Shown: positions 1-7,461, numbered from the stretch's first letter. The stretch is 27,978 nucleotides of DNA from an uncultured Clostridia bacterium (GCA_934133175.1 CAKPAX010000022.1:1-27978), one strand, 5' to 3'. Translations and numbers: made by a program. Notes: generated from the sequence alone by a model not told the origin.

Positions 1-661
1 AAATAAAGGATTTTATATAGGAAGATATGAAGCAGGAATAGCAGGTAGTGATGAGAATACAAGTTTAGCAAGATATAATAGAAAAGAAATAACAAGTAGT
101 TCACCAAAAGCAGTAAGTAAACAGAATATGATACCATATAATTATGTGTACTGTAGTGAAGCACAAAAATTAGCAAATGAAATGGCTACAGGAAATAAAA
201 CAAGTAGTTTAATGTATGGAATACAATGGGATTTGGTATGTAAATTTTTAGAAGTAAAAGGTAACTGGGATACAACTGAAAAAACAGCACAATATTATAT
301 AAAAGAAGATAGTACAAGTTGGGGAAATTATAAGAATAGTACATTTACAATAAATAGTGCAAAAGCAAAGAAATATAATGATAGTAATAAATCATATGAT
401 GATATAACTGGAGAAAAATCAAATTCAAGTAGTATATTATTAACAACAGGAGCAAGTGAACAAAATAAAAAAATGAATATATATGATTTTGCAGGAAATG
501 AAGAAGAATGGACATTAGAGAAAACTACCAACACCAGCGATCCTTGTAGCAATAGGGGAGGCTTTTACAGCATCTACGGCAACTATCCAGCTTCTTTTCG
601 CATTAGCGATAGCACGACTCTCAGCAACGACTGCATTGGGTTACGTGTTTCACTTTATTAG
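1..661 (+). CDS. FGE-sulfatase/C-type-lectin-fold protein, C-terminal part; probable DGR target
   Basis: This is the 3' end of a longer gene. The frame (codons start at base 2) is already open at the left edge, so the methionine at 128 is probably internal. Residues before it read GFYIGRYEAG, typical of the N-terminal side of the formylglycine-generating-enzyme (SUMF1/EgtB/PvdO-like) domain. Further on, YNYVYCSEAQKLANEM, a GIQWDLV block, YDFAGNEEEWT (family form AGNVWEWT) and the terminal GLRVSLY (family form GFRV) follow the family order. Known DGR-diversified proteins commonly end in this fold, which displays variable residues on a stable scaffold. The codon use of the last 45 codons is unlike the rest of the gene (see the variable-region entry). 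A surface or pilin-like role is only an inference, because the N-terminus is missing. The gene ends in TAG and is followed by a small inverted repeat and a terminator. No neighbouring gene in the window is functionally related. Confidence 0.8.
   Translation, partial: NKGFYIGRYEAGIAGSDENTSLARYNRKEITSSSPKAVSKQNMIPYNYVYCSEAQKLANEMATGNKTSSLMYGIQWDLVCKFLEVKGNWDTTEKTAQYYIKEDSTSWGNYKNSTFTINSAKAKKYNDSNKSYDDITGEKSNSSSILLTTGASEQNKKMNIYDFAGNEEEWTLEKTTNTSDPCSNRGGFYSIYGNYPASFRISDSTTLSNDCIGLRVSLY
527..661 (+). other. Probable DGR variable region (VR) at the 3' end of the FGE-fold gene
   Basis: By hand count this stretch is 63/135 G+C, against 13/60 in bases 421-480. Of its 44 sense codons 20 end in C (AAC, ACC, AGC, GAC, TAC, TGC, ATC, GGC, CTC, CGC), whereas only two C-ending codons (TAC, AAC) are seen in 128-526. 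Almost all of these codons can be derived from AAC by changing one or both adenines, which is the signature of adenine-specific mutagenesis from an A-rich template. The stretch lies at the extreme C-terminus of a C-type-lectin-fold protein, where DGR variable regions normally sit. The last ~30 bases (632-661), encoding CIGLRVSLY, have few such codons and may be the invariant IMH-like end. No template repeat was found in the window, so the call rests on position, composition and codon pattern. Confidence 0.7.
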
Positions 662-676
662 TAGAACTGTGTTCTA
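662..676. repeat. Short inverted repeat directly after the variable region
   Basis: TAGAAC, a 3-base loop TGT, then GTTCTA form a perfect 6-bp stem immediately after the TAG stop. In characterised DGRs an inverted repeat (DNA hairpin/cruciform) just downstream of the variable region helps target recognition. This one is shorter than the phage BPP-1 example, so the link is an inference. Confidence 0.4.
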
Positions 677-719
677 AAACCGTGTTTATAACTTGTAGAA
701 AAAGTGAGTGTTAAAATTT

Positions 720-766
720 AACTGTGTAAATTCAAAAAAATAATTTTGAATGCACAGTTATTTTTT
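720..766 (+). terminator. Intrinsic terminator after the FGE-fold gene
   Basis: AACTGTG (720-726) pairs with CACAGTT (753-759), and ATTCAAAA (730-737) pairs with TTTTGAAT (744-751). A small asymmetric internal loop separates the two helices. A T-tract follows at 761-766. It ends the upstream gene and insulates the rimP operon. Confidence 0.75.
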
Positions 767-826
767 GTGCAAGAAAGGACGAACATGTAAAAAATTAAGT
801 TGAAGATTTTTATAATTTTGTACACA

Positions 827-842
827 TCCATTATATAATGGA
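827..842. promoter_or_regulatory. 16-bp perfect palindrome, possible operator
   Basis: TCCATTATATAATGGA is perfectly self-complementary and contains a TATAAT (834-839). No -35 element sits at the right distance, so it does not look like a complete promoter. It may be a repressor site upstream of the rimP operon or a chance AT-rich palindrome. Confidence 0.3.
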
Positions 843-913
843 GTGAATTTTTCATAAATTATTTTTATAGGTTGATTATATCATAAGTTATCTATAAAAA
901 TTTTATAAAAAGC

Positions 914-942
914 TTGCAATTAGTAAAAAAAGTGGGTATAAT
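914..942 (+). promoter_or_regulatory. Sigma-A-type promoter of the rimP-nusA-infB operon
   Basis: TTGCAA (914-919), a 17-base spacer and a consensus TATAAT (937-942) lie about 70 bases ahead of the rimP start. This is the best promoter in the intergenic region and predicts a ~60-base leader holding the 966-990 hairpin. Confidence 0.75.
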
Positions 943-965
943 ATTAAAAGAACATAATTAACTAG

Positions 966-990
966 AAGAGTGGGAACAAATCCCACTCTT
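966..990 (+). other. Leader hairpin upstream of rimP
   Basis: AAGAGTGGGA (966-975) and TCCCACTCTT (981-990) form a perfect 10-bp stem with a 5-base loop inside the predicted transcript leader. Only a weak T-stretch follows (994-997), and the ribosome site begins 11 bases later. It could be a partial terminator/attenuator, an RNA-stability element or a protein-binding site. The sequence alone does not decide. Confidence 0.5.
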
Positions 991-1012
991 AAGTTTTGAT
1001 AAGGAGGAAAAA

Positions 1013-1475
1013 TTGGCAAGTATAGAAGAAAGAGTTGAAAATCTATTAAAAGAAAAAGTTAATGAATTAGGCTATGAATTATATGACGTAGAATATGCAA
1101 AAGAACGGAAAAAATTACTTTTTAAGAATATTTATAGATAAAGACACAGGAATTGATTTAAATGATTGTGAAAAAGTAAATGATGGAATTAACGATTTAT
1201 TAGATAAAGCCGATTACATAAAAGAACAATATTTTTTAGAAGTTTCATCACCAGGAATTGAAAGAGTATTAAGAAAAGATGAACATTTAGAAAAGAATAT
1301 TGGCGAAGAAATTGAAATAAGTTTATTTAAAAAAGATGAAAATGGTAATAAAAATTATATTGGTATATTAAAATCATTTGATAAAGAAAATGTAGTTGTT
1401 AGTGAAAATGAAAAAGAAATTTCTATACCAAGAAAAACTATTGCTCAAATTAAAAAAATATATAAATGGAATTAA
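1013..1475 (+). pseudogene. rimP: Ribosome maturation factor RimP, frameshifted
   Basis: RimP binds the 30S subunit and assists its assembly; it is normally the first gene of the nusA-infB operon, as here. AAGGAGG at 1001-1007 points to a TTG start at 1013, and that frame gives a proper RimP N-terminus (IEERVENLLK...ELYDVEYAKE). The frame then runs into a stop at 1139, while the rest of the protein (GKNYFLRIFIDKDTG, the SSPGIER motif, C-terminal SH3-like part to IYKWN) continues in another frame to 1475. Removing one base in 1106-1114 (the C at 1106 or one A of the A6 run) restores a single ~153-residue protein, so there is one extra base. All other parts are intact, so this is either a sequencing/assembly error or a very recent mutation. 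An ATG at 1095 in the second frame lacks a ribosome site and would lose the N-terminal domain. Confidence 0.85.
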
Positions 1476-1489
1476 AGGGAGGAATTTAA

Positions 1490-2572
1490 ATGAAAGCGAT
1501 TGATAACAAAGAATTAATCTTAGCTTTAGAAGAATTAGAAAAAGAAAAAGGAATTGAAAAAGCATATTTATTAGAATCAATTGAAACAGCTTTAGTTACT
1601 GCATATAAAAAGAATTTTGATTCATTAGAGAATGTAAAAGTAGTAATGGATCAAGATACTGGTGCAACACATGTATATTCTATAAAAGATGTTGTTGATA
1701 AAGTAGAAGATAGTGCATTACAAGTAAGTGTAGAACAAGCAAAAAAAATAAGTAAAAATTTACAAGAAGGAGATAAAGTAGAAATAGAAATTGTTCCAAA
1801 AGATTTTGGAAGAATTGCCGCACAAACAGCTAAACAAGTAATTATTCAAAAATTAAGAGAAGCAGAAAGAAATATAGTATATACAGAATTTAATGATAGA
1901 AAAGGTGAAATTGTTTCTGGTTTAGTTCAAAAAGCAGATAAAAATATTGTTGTATTAGATTTAGGAAAACTTGAAGGAATTATGCCAACAAAAGAACAAA
2001 TTCCAACAGAAAGATATAGAGTAAACGATAAAATAAAAGGATATGTTTTAGATGTAGAAAGAGGAGAAAAAGGTGCACCTCAAGTAATTGTATCAAGAAG
2101 TCATCCTGATTTTGTAAGAAAATTATTAGAATTTGAAATACCAGAAATATATGAAGGATTGATAGAAATAAAAAGTGTTTCTCGTGATCCTGGATATAGA
2201 AGTAAAGTTGCAGTATATTCACCAGATGAAAATATAGATCCAGTTGGTTCTTGTGTTGGACAAAAAGGTGTTAGAATCCAAAATGTAATAAATGAATTAA
2301 ATGGAGAAAAGATTGATGTAATAGAATGGAGTCCTGATCCTGCAATATTTATATCAGCAGCTTTATTACCTGCAAAAATAATGGCAGTTGATATTAAAGA
2401 AGAAGAAAAATTTGCTCAAGTAATTGTTCCAGATGATCAATTATCTTTAGCAATAGGAAAATCTGGGCAAAATGCTAGATTAGCAGCTAGACTTACAAAT
2501 TGGAAAATAGATATAAAATCTGAAACACAATTTAGAGAAATGTTACAAAATACAGCTCAAGAGGAAGAATAA
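1490..2572 (+). CDS. nusA: Transcription termination/antitermination factor NusA
   Basis: NusA binds RNA polymerase and nascent RNA and modulates pausing, termination and antitermination. The 360-residue product has the short Gram-positive architecture: an N-terminal polymerase-binding domain (~1-125), an S1 domain (~138-203, GEIVSGLV ... PQVIVSRSHPDFV), KH1 with GQKG at 257-260, and KH2 with GKSGQNARLA at 323-332. There is no C-terminal acidic-repeat extension of the kind found in E. coli. The ATG at 1490 follows AAGGGAGG at 7-8 bases. It lies 14 bases after rimP and ahead of rnpM, the standard order, so all are probably one transcript. Nothing odd was seen in key motifs. The identification is very secure. 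Confidence 0.97.
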   Translation: MKAIDNKELILALEELEKEKGIEKAYLLESIETALVTAYKKNFDSLENVKVVMDQDTGATHVYSIKDVVDKVEDSALQVSVEQAKKISKNLQEGDKVEIEIVPKDFGRIAAQTAKQVIIQKLREAERNIVYTEFNDRKGEIVSGLVQKADKNIVVLDLGKLEGIMPTKEQIPTERYRVNDKIKGYVLDVERGEKGAPQVIVSRSHPDFVRKLLEFEIPEIYEGLIEIKSVSRDPGYRSKVAVYSPDENIDPVGSCVGQKGVRIQNVINELNGEKIDVIEWSPDPAIFISAALLPAKIMAVDIKEEEKFAQVIVPDDQLSLAIGKSGQNARLAARLTNWKIDIKSETQFREMLQNTAQEEE

Positions 2573-2618
2573 TACATAATTTGGACATATTTAAATATAA
2601 TGTAAGGGATGTGATTAT

Positions 2619-2879
2619 TTGAAAAGCATACCACAAAGAACATGTATAGGTTGCAATACAAAAAAAGATAAAAAAGATTTAATAAGAATTGTAAAAAATA
2701 AAAATAATGAGATTAGTGTTGATAAAATAGGTAAAGCAGAAGGTAGAGGGGCATATATTTGTGATAATGCAAATTGTTTAGAAAAGGCAATTAAAACTAA
2801 AAGATTAGAAAGAGTTTTTGAAATGAAAATCTCAGAAGAAATTTATAATGATTTAAGAGGTGTAATAGTTGACAAATAA
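2619..2879 (+). CDS. rnpM: YlxR/RnpM family RNA-binding protein
   Basis: This small basic protein (86 residues) has the family's N-terminal RTCIGC motif (8-13), the KDLIRIVK strand and the GRGAYIC motif around 43-49. The B. subtilis member, formerly YlxR, has been described as an RNase P modulator that binds the RNase P RNA. The family nearly always lies between nusA and infB, as here. The TTG at 2619 is chosen because AAGGGA lies about nine bases upstream and translation from it gives the complete family N-terminus. The gene overlaps ylxQ by 11 bases, suggesting translational coupling. The GTG at 2611 is in another frame. Confidence 0.92.
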   Translation: MKSIPQRTCIGCNTKKDKKDLIRIVKNKNNEISVDKIGKAEGRGAYICDNANCLEKAIKTKRLERVFEMKISEEIYNDLRGVIVDK

Positions 2880-3189
2880 TAAAATTTTAGGTTTGATTGG
2901 ATTATCTGCAAAAGCTGGTAAAATTTGTTTTGGAACAGAAAGTACAATAGATAATATAATTAAAAGAAAAGTTAAATTAATTATAATAGCAAAAGATGCT
3001 TCTGATAGAACTAAAAAGAATTTTTATGAATTATGTGAAAAATATAATATAAAAATAATAGAATTTGAAGATATATATAGTTTGAGCAAAGCAATAGGAA
3101 AAACAAATAAAGCTGTTATCGGAATAAAGGACATTAATTTTGTAAAAGAAATAGAAAAAATATATAATGGGGGTGACGTTATTGGGTAA
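2869..3189 (+). CDS. ylxQ: YlxQ, L7Ae/L30e-family RNA-binding protein
   Basis: The 106-residue product has the L7Ae/L30e/S12e/Gadd45 fold signature near the N-terminus (LIGLSAKAGKICFG) followed by the strand-helix order IIIAKDASDRTKKNF. Family members bind kink-turn RNA, but the precise cellular target of the YlxQ subgroup is not settled. The TTG at 2869 lies inside the end of rnpM. The last three codons overlap the infB start, so the three genes are tightly coupled. The length is typical (about 100 residues). Confidence 0.9.
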   Translation: MTNNKILGLIGLSAKAGKICFGTESTIDNIIKRKVKLIIIAKDASDRTKKNFYELCEKYNIKIIEFEDIYSLSKAIGKTNKAVIGIKDINFVKEIEKIYNGGDVIG

Positions 3190-6103
3190 GATGAAAATAC
3201 ATGAATTAGCAAAAAAATTAGGCTTAACCAGTAAAGAATTATTAGAAAAAGCAAAAAGTTTAAATATTGAGGCTAAAAGTCATTTAAGTACATTAGAGGA
3301 AAAAGATGTAGAATTATTAGAAAAAACTATTAAGAAAAAACAAGAAAATAAAGCAAAAGAAGTTAAAAAAGAAAAAAATGATTCACCAGTAATTATAAGA
3401 AGAGAAGTTATAATAAATGATGAAGAAGAACAAGCTAAGAAAAAAGAAGAACAAGACAAAAGAAAAGAAGAAAGAAAAAATTCTGTTGGATTTGTGGAAA
3501 GAAAACAAAAATCTGATTATAACATAGTTTATAGAAATAAACCATCTAAGCCAATGACTGTAAGTGAACTATTTGGATTAAAAAAAGAAGAACCAAAGAA
3601 AGAAGAAGTTAAAGAGGAAACAAAGAAGGAAGAAATAAAAAAAGAAGAAATTAAGGAAGTAAAAGAGGAAAAAGTAGAGAAAACAGTGGAAAGCAATGTA
3701 AATAAACAAGTAGTTCAAAAGAATGAAAACAAAAAAGTAGAAGAAAAAGTTAATAATGTAAATTCTAATAATGTTAATAATGCAAATAATTATAATAATA
3801 GAAATAATTATAGACAAAATAGAGATTTTGGAAATAATAGAAATAATAATAATCAAAGAAGAGATTTTGGAAATAACAGAAACAATAATAACAATAATAA
3901 TTATAACCAAAATAGAAATCAAAATAATGGATATAATAATAGAAACAATAATAATTTTAATAATAGAAATAACAATAATGGACAAAGATTTGCAGGCAAA
4001 AGACCTCTTGATGATAAAGGAATAGAGAGAAATATTAAAGATATTATGTCTGTTGAAACAGTAGAAAAAGAATCTGTAAGGGAATATAACAAATCAATTG
4101 ATAAACAAAAAAATAATAATAAATTTGATGAAAATAGAACAGCTAAAAAGAAAGCAAGAAAAAATACTGGAAATTATGATATTAATGAAGGTAAATTAAA
4201 AAGTTTAAAACAAGCTGATAGATTATCAAACATGTTTGATGACCAAGAAGGTGGAATGTTAGATTACTATGATTTAACAACACAAAGAGGTAGAAAAGGT
4301 AAAAAGAAAAATATCAAAAATGATGAAAATAGAATAAAACAAAAAATATTCCAATTGACAGAAATAACAATTCCAGAATCAATTACTGTAAAAGACTTTG
4401 CTGCAGAAATTAAGAAAACAACAGCAGAAGTTATTAAAAAATTATTGGGTTATGGAATTATGGCTACTATAAATAATTCTATAGATTTTGATACTGCTGC
4501 ATTAATTGCAGAAGAATTTGGAATAACAGCTACTAAAAAAGAAGTTGTTACAGAAGAAGATATTTTGTTTGATGATTCAGAAGATAAAGATGAAGAATTA
4601 AAAACAAGACCACCTGTTGTTGTTGTTATGGGGCACGTTGATCACGGAAAAACTTCACTTTTAGATGCAATAAGAAAAACAAATGTAATAGAAGGTGAAG
4701 CAGGAGGAATTACACAAGCAATCGGTGCTTATCAAGTAAAAGTTAATGACAGAGATATAACATTTTTAGATACACCAGGACATGAAGCATTTACTGCTAT
4801 GCGTGCTAGAGGTGCACAAATAACAGATATAGCAATATTAGTTGTTGCTGCAAATGATGGAGTAATGCCTCAAACAATTGAAGCTATAAACCATGCAAAA
4901 TCAGCAGAAATACCTATTATTGTTGCAATAAATAAAATAGATTTACCAGATGCTAATATAGAAAAAGTAAAACAAGAATTAATGGCATATGAACTTGTTC
5001 CAGAAGAATGGGGTGGAGATACAATATATGTACCAATCTCTGCAAAACAACATAAAAATATTGATCAATTATTAGAAATGGTATTATTAGAAGCAGATGT
5101 TCTTGAATTAAAAGCAAATCCAAATAAACAAGCAAAAGGTGTTGTTATAGAAGCTAGATTAGATAAGAATAAGGGAGCTATAGCATCATTATTAGTGCAA
5201 AGAGGTACTTTGGATATTGGAGATACTGTTGTTGTTGGTTCTTCAATTGGTAGAATAAGAGCAATGCAAGATTATAGAGGTAAAAAAGTAAAAAAAGCTG
5301 GACCTTCTATGCCTGTTGAAATAATGGGTCTAACAGATGTTCCAGAAGCGGGAGATACTTTCTATGAAGTTAAAGATGAAAAAACAGCAAAACATTTAAT
5401 AGAAAGAAGAAAACGTCAAGCTAGAGAAAAAGCAATAAATTCTAATACAAAAGTAACTTTAGATAATTTATTTACTCAAATGGAAGAAGGAAATTTAAAA
5501 CAATTAAATCTTATTGTTAAAGCAGATGTGCAAGGATCTGTAGAAGCTGTAAAACAATCATTAGAAAAATTATCTAATGAAGAAGTTAAGGTAAAAGTTA
5601 TACATGCTGCAGCAGGTGCTGTAAATCAATCTGATGTAACACTTGCAAAAGTATCAAATGCAATTATTATAGCGTTTAATGTTAGACCAGATAGTACAGC
5701 AAAAGATATTGCTGATAAAGAAGAAATTGAAATTAAACAATATTCTATAATATATCAAGCAATAGAAGATGTAGAAGCTGCAATGAAAGGTATGCTAGAT
5801 CCAGAATTTGAAGAAAAGATTATTGGTACTGCAGAGGTTAGACAAACATTTAAAATATCTAATGTTGGAACAATTGCAGGTGCATATGTTCTTACAGGAA
5901 AAGTAGAAAGACATGCAGGAGTAAGAGTTATAAGAGATAATGTTGTTATACATCAAGGAGAACTTGCAACATTAAAGAGATTTAAAGATGATGCAAAAGA
6001 AGTTTCAAAAGGATTTGAATGTGGTATTCAAATTAAAGATTATAATGATATTAAAGAAGGAGATATTATTGAAGCTTTTGTAATGGAAGAAGTTAAACGT
6101 TAA
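3182..6103 (+). CDS. infB: Translation initiation factor IF-2
   Basis: IF-2 is the GTPase that places initiator tRNA on the 30S subunit and promotes subunit joining. From the N-terminus there is a first IF2-N domain (KIHELAKKLGLTSKELL), a very long Lys/Glu-rich linker, an Asn-rich segment (~190-268), a second IF2-N domain (~384-452), the G domain with GHVDHGKT at ~484-491, GGITQAIGAY, DTPGHEAF, NKID and SAK, then domains II-IV. I chose the TTG at 3182 because GGGGTGA (3170-3176) sits five bases upstream. The ATG at 3167 has no ribosome site at a good distance, and an ATG at 3191 is a weaker alternative. The product is about 973 residues, long for Firmicutes because of the linker. It overlaps ylxQ by eight bases. 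Confidence 0.95.
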   Translation: MGKMKIHELAKKLGLTSKELLEKAKSLNIEAKSHLSTLEEKDVELLEKTIKKKQENKAKEVKKEKNDSPVIIRREVIINDEEEQAKKKEEQDKRKEERKNSVGFVERKQKSDYNIVYRNKPSKPMTVSELFGLKKEEPKKEEVKEETKKEEIKKEEIKEVKEEKVEKTVESNVNKQVVQKNENKKVEEKVNNVNSNNVNNANNYNNRNNYRQNRDFGNNRNNNNQRRDFGNNRNNNNNNNYNQNRNQNNGYNNRNNNNFNNRNNNNGQRFAGKRPLDDKGIERNIKDIMSVETVEKESVREYNKSIDKQKNNNKFDENRTAKKKARKNTGNYDINEGKLKSLKQADRLSNMFDDQEGGMLDYYDLTTQRGRKGKKKNIKNDENRIKQKIFQLTEITIPESITVKDFAAEIKKTTAEVIKKLLGYGIMATINNSIDFDTAALIAEEFGITATKKEVVTEEDILFDDSEDKDEELKTRPPVVVVMGHVDHGKTSLLDAIRKTNVIEGEAGGITQAIGAYQVKVNDRDITFLDTPGHEAFTAMRARGAQITDIAILVVAANDGVMPQTIEAINHAKSAEIPIIVAINKIDLPDANIEKVKQELMAYELVPEEWGGDTIYVPISAKQHKNIDQLLEMVLLEADVLELKANPNKQAKGVVIEARLDKNKGAIASLLVQRGTLDIGDTVVVGSSIGRIRAMQDYRGKKVKKAGPSMPVEIMGLTDVPEAGDTFYEVKDEKTAKHLIERRKRQAREKAINSNTKVTLDNLFTQMEEGNLKQLNLIVKADVQGSVEAVKQSLEKLSNEEVKVKVIHAAAGAVNQSDVTLAKVSNAIIIAFNVRPDSTAKDIADKEEIEIKQYSIIYQAIEDVEAAMKGMLDPEFEEKIIGTAEVRQTFKISNVGTIAGAYVLTGKVERHAGVRVIRDNVVIHQGELATLKRFKDDAKEVSKGFECGIQIKDYNDIKEGDIIEAFVMEEVKR
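3750..3985 (+). repeat. Asn-codon-rich low-complexity tract in infB
   Basis: Imperfect AAT/AAC/AGA repeats encode runs of N, R, Q, Y and G. A ~39-base unit starting AGAGATTTTGGAAATAA occurs twice in tandem (about 3821-3895), giving two RDFGNNRNNNN blocks. The tract stays in frame, so it is a tolerated linker expansion, likely prone to length variation by slippage. Confidence 0.8.
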
Positions 6104-6120
6104 TAAAGGAGGAAAAAATT

Positions 6121-6486
6121 GTGAATAAAAACAATAATAGATTGGGACGTATTGATGAGGAATACAAAAAAGAAATTAGTAATATAATAAATTACAATTT
6201 AAAAAATCCAAATGTAACAGGTTTAATAAGTGTAACAAAAGTTAAAGTTACAGGAGATCTTAAGTTTGCTAAAGTTTCTGTAAGTATATTAAATTCTAAA
6301 AATATAAAAGAAACTTTAGCAGGTCTAAAGAAATCATCTGGTTTTATAAGATCAGAATTAGCAAAAAGAGTAAATTTAAGAAATACTCCAGAACTTATAT
6401 TTGAATTAGATGATTCTATAGAATATGGAGCAAAAATAGATAATATTTTAAAAGATATAATGAAAGATGTAAAAAAAGAAGATTAG
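6121..6486 (+). CDS. rbfA: 30S ribosome-binding factor RbfA
   Basis: RbfA is a KH-like protein needed for late 16S rRNA maturation and cold adaptation. The product has 121 residues, normal for the family. It starts RLGRIDEEYKKEISNIIN and contains VTGLISVTKVKVTGDLKFAKVSVSI, the conserved core, and ends with the YGAKIDNILK segment. The GTG at 6121 is preceded by AAAGGAGG at a good distance. It lies 17 bases after infB and 18 before nrnA in the same operon. Confidence 0.94.
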   Translation: MNKNNNRLGRIDEEYKKEISNIINYNLKNPNVTGLISVTKVKVTGDLKFAKVSVSILNSKNIKETLAGLKKSSGFIRSELAKRVNLRNTPELIFELDDSIEYGAKIDNILKDIMKDVKKED

Positions 6487-6504
6487 TATAGAAAGGATAG
6501 TTCT

Positions 6505-7461
6505 ATGACTTTAGATAATATATTAGAAGAAATTAAAAAAGCAGAAAAAATAGTAATATTAACTCATGAAACACCAGATGGAGACGCAATTGGAAGCAGT
6601 TTAGCAATGAGTTTAGCAATTAAACAATTGGGAAAAAATCCTGATGTTATAATACCAGAATATTCAAGATTATTTGAATTTTTACCAGGTAGTAAAGATA
6701 TAAAAAAAGAAAGTGATATTCAAAAATATGATTTAGCAATTTCAGTTGATTGTACAGATTTAAAAAGATTAAAATGTGGTGATAGATATTTTGCAAATGC
6801 AAAATCAAAAATTGTAATAGATCATCATGGTACAAATAAAATGTTTGGAGATTTTAATTTTGTAAATCCAGTATCACCAGCTTGTTGCGAAATTTTAATA
6901 GGAATGTTTGAATATTTTGGTATTGAAATAACAAAAGAAATTGGAAGTTGCATAGTAACTGGAATAATCACAGATACAGGTGGATTTAGATATTCAGGAG
7001 TTACAGCAGAAACATTTGAATTTACTGCTGAATTACTAAGAAAAGGAGTAAATGTTTCTGACATATATAAAAGAGTTTTAGATACAAAAACAAGAGCTAA
7101 TTTTGAATTAAATAAATTAGTATCTCAAAGGATGGAAATTCTAGAAAATGGAAAAGTTACTTTTACATACATAAATTTAGAAGATGAAAAAAATGTAAAT
7201 GCAGAAGAAGGAGATCATGAAGGATTAGTAGAAATAGGAAGAGATATCGAAGGAGTCGAAGTTTCTGTATTTATAAGAGAAAAACAAGATCCAAGTGGAT
7301 ACAAAGTATCTTTAAGATCAAATGACTATGTTAATGTTTCTGATGTATGCTTAATGTTTGGCGGTGGAGGTCACCCTAAAGCTGCTGGATGTTTTATACA
7401 AGGAGATTTAGAACAAGCTAAAACAAAAATTTTAGCAGAAATAAAAAAAGTTTTAAAATAA
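6505..7461 (+). CDS. nrnA: DHH-family bifunctional oligoribonuclease / pAp phosphatase NrnA
   Basis: NrnA-type enzymes remove the last nucleotides of short oligoRNAs and dephosphorylate 3'-phosphoadenosine 5'-phosphate. The 318-residue product has the DHH metal-site motifs in order: HETPDGDAIGSS (H21, D25, D27), VDCTD (D82), DHHGTN (106-111) and DTGGFRYSG. The C-terminal DHHA1 domain ends in GGGGHPKAAG. The position between rbfA and truB is common in Firmicutes and fits an RNA-turnover role beside ribosome assembly. The ATG at 6505 has AAAGGA upstream. A long hairpin follows in the gap to truB. Confidence 0.92.
   Translation: MTLDNILEEIKKAEKIVILTHETPDGDAIGSSLAMSLAIKQLGKNPDVIIPEYSRLFEFLPGSKDIKKESDIQKYDLAISVDCTDLKRLKCGDRYFANAKSKIVIDHHGTNKMFGDFNFVNPVSPACCEILIGMFEYFGIEITKEIGSCIVTGIITDTGGFRYSGVTAETFEFTAELLRKGVNVSDIYKRVLDTKTRANFELNKLVSQRMEILENGKVTFTYINLEDEKNVNAEEGDHEGLVEIGRDIEGVEVSVFIREKQDPSGYKVSLRSNDYVNVSDVCLMFGGGGHPKAAGCFIQGDLEQAKTKILAEIKKVLK

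Larger units (their letters stand above)
662..1012. other. Intergenic region between the FGE-fold gene and rimP
   Basis: This is the only stretch above 300 bases without a gene. It holds, in order, the inverted repeat after the variable region, an intrinsic terminator (720-766), a 16-bp palindrome (827-842), a sigma-A-type promoter (914-942) and a leader hairpin (966-990) ahead of rimP. I see no reverse transcriptase, avd-like gene, template repeat or tRNA in it. AAAGGA followed by ATG TAA (776-790) is a start-stop pair, most likely chance. Confidence 0.6.

Noticed and set aside
328..552. Minus-strand open frame opposite the FGE-fold gene
   Set aside because: It is a shadow of the real gene: no ribosome site, hydrophobic low-complexity product produced by reading AT-rich coding DNA backwards.
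776..790. AAAGGA followed by ATG TAA, a start-stop minimal frame
   Set aside because: Too short to evaluate; expected by chance in AT-rich DNA, and no linked gene follows closely.
3578..3985. Minus-strand Ile/Phe-rich 'membrane protein' opposite infB
   Set aside because: The product is the mirror of the Lys/Glu/Asn codon repeats of IF-2 and has no ribosome site.
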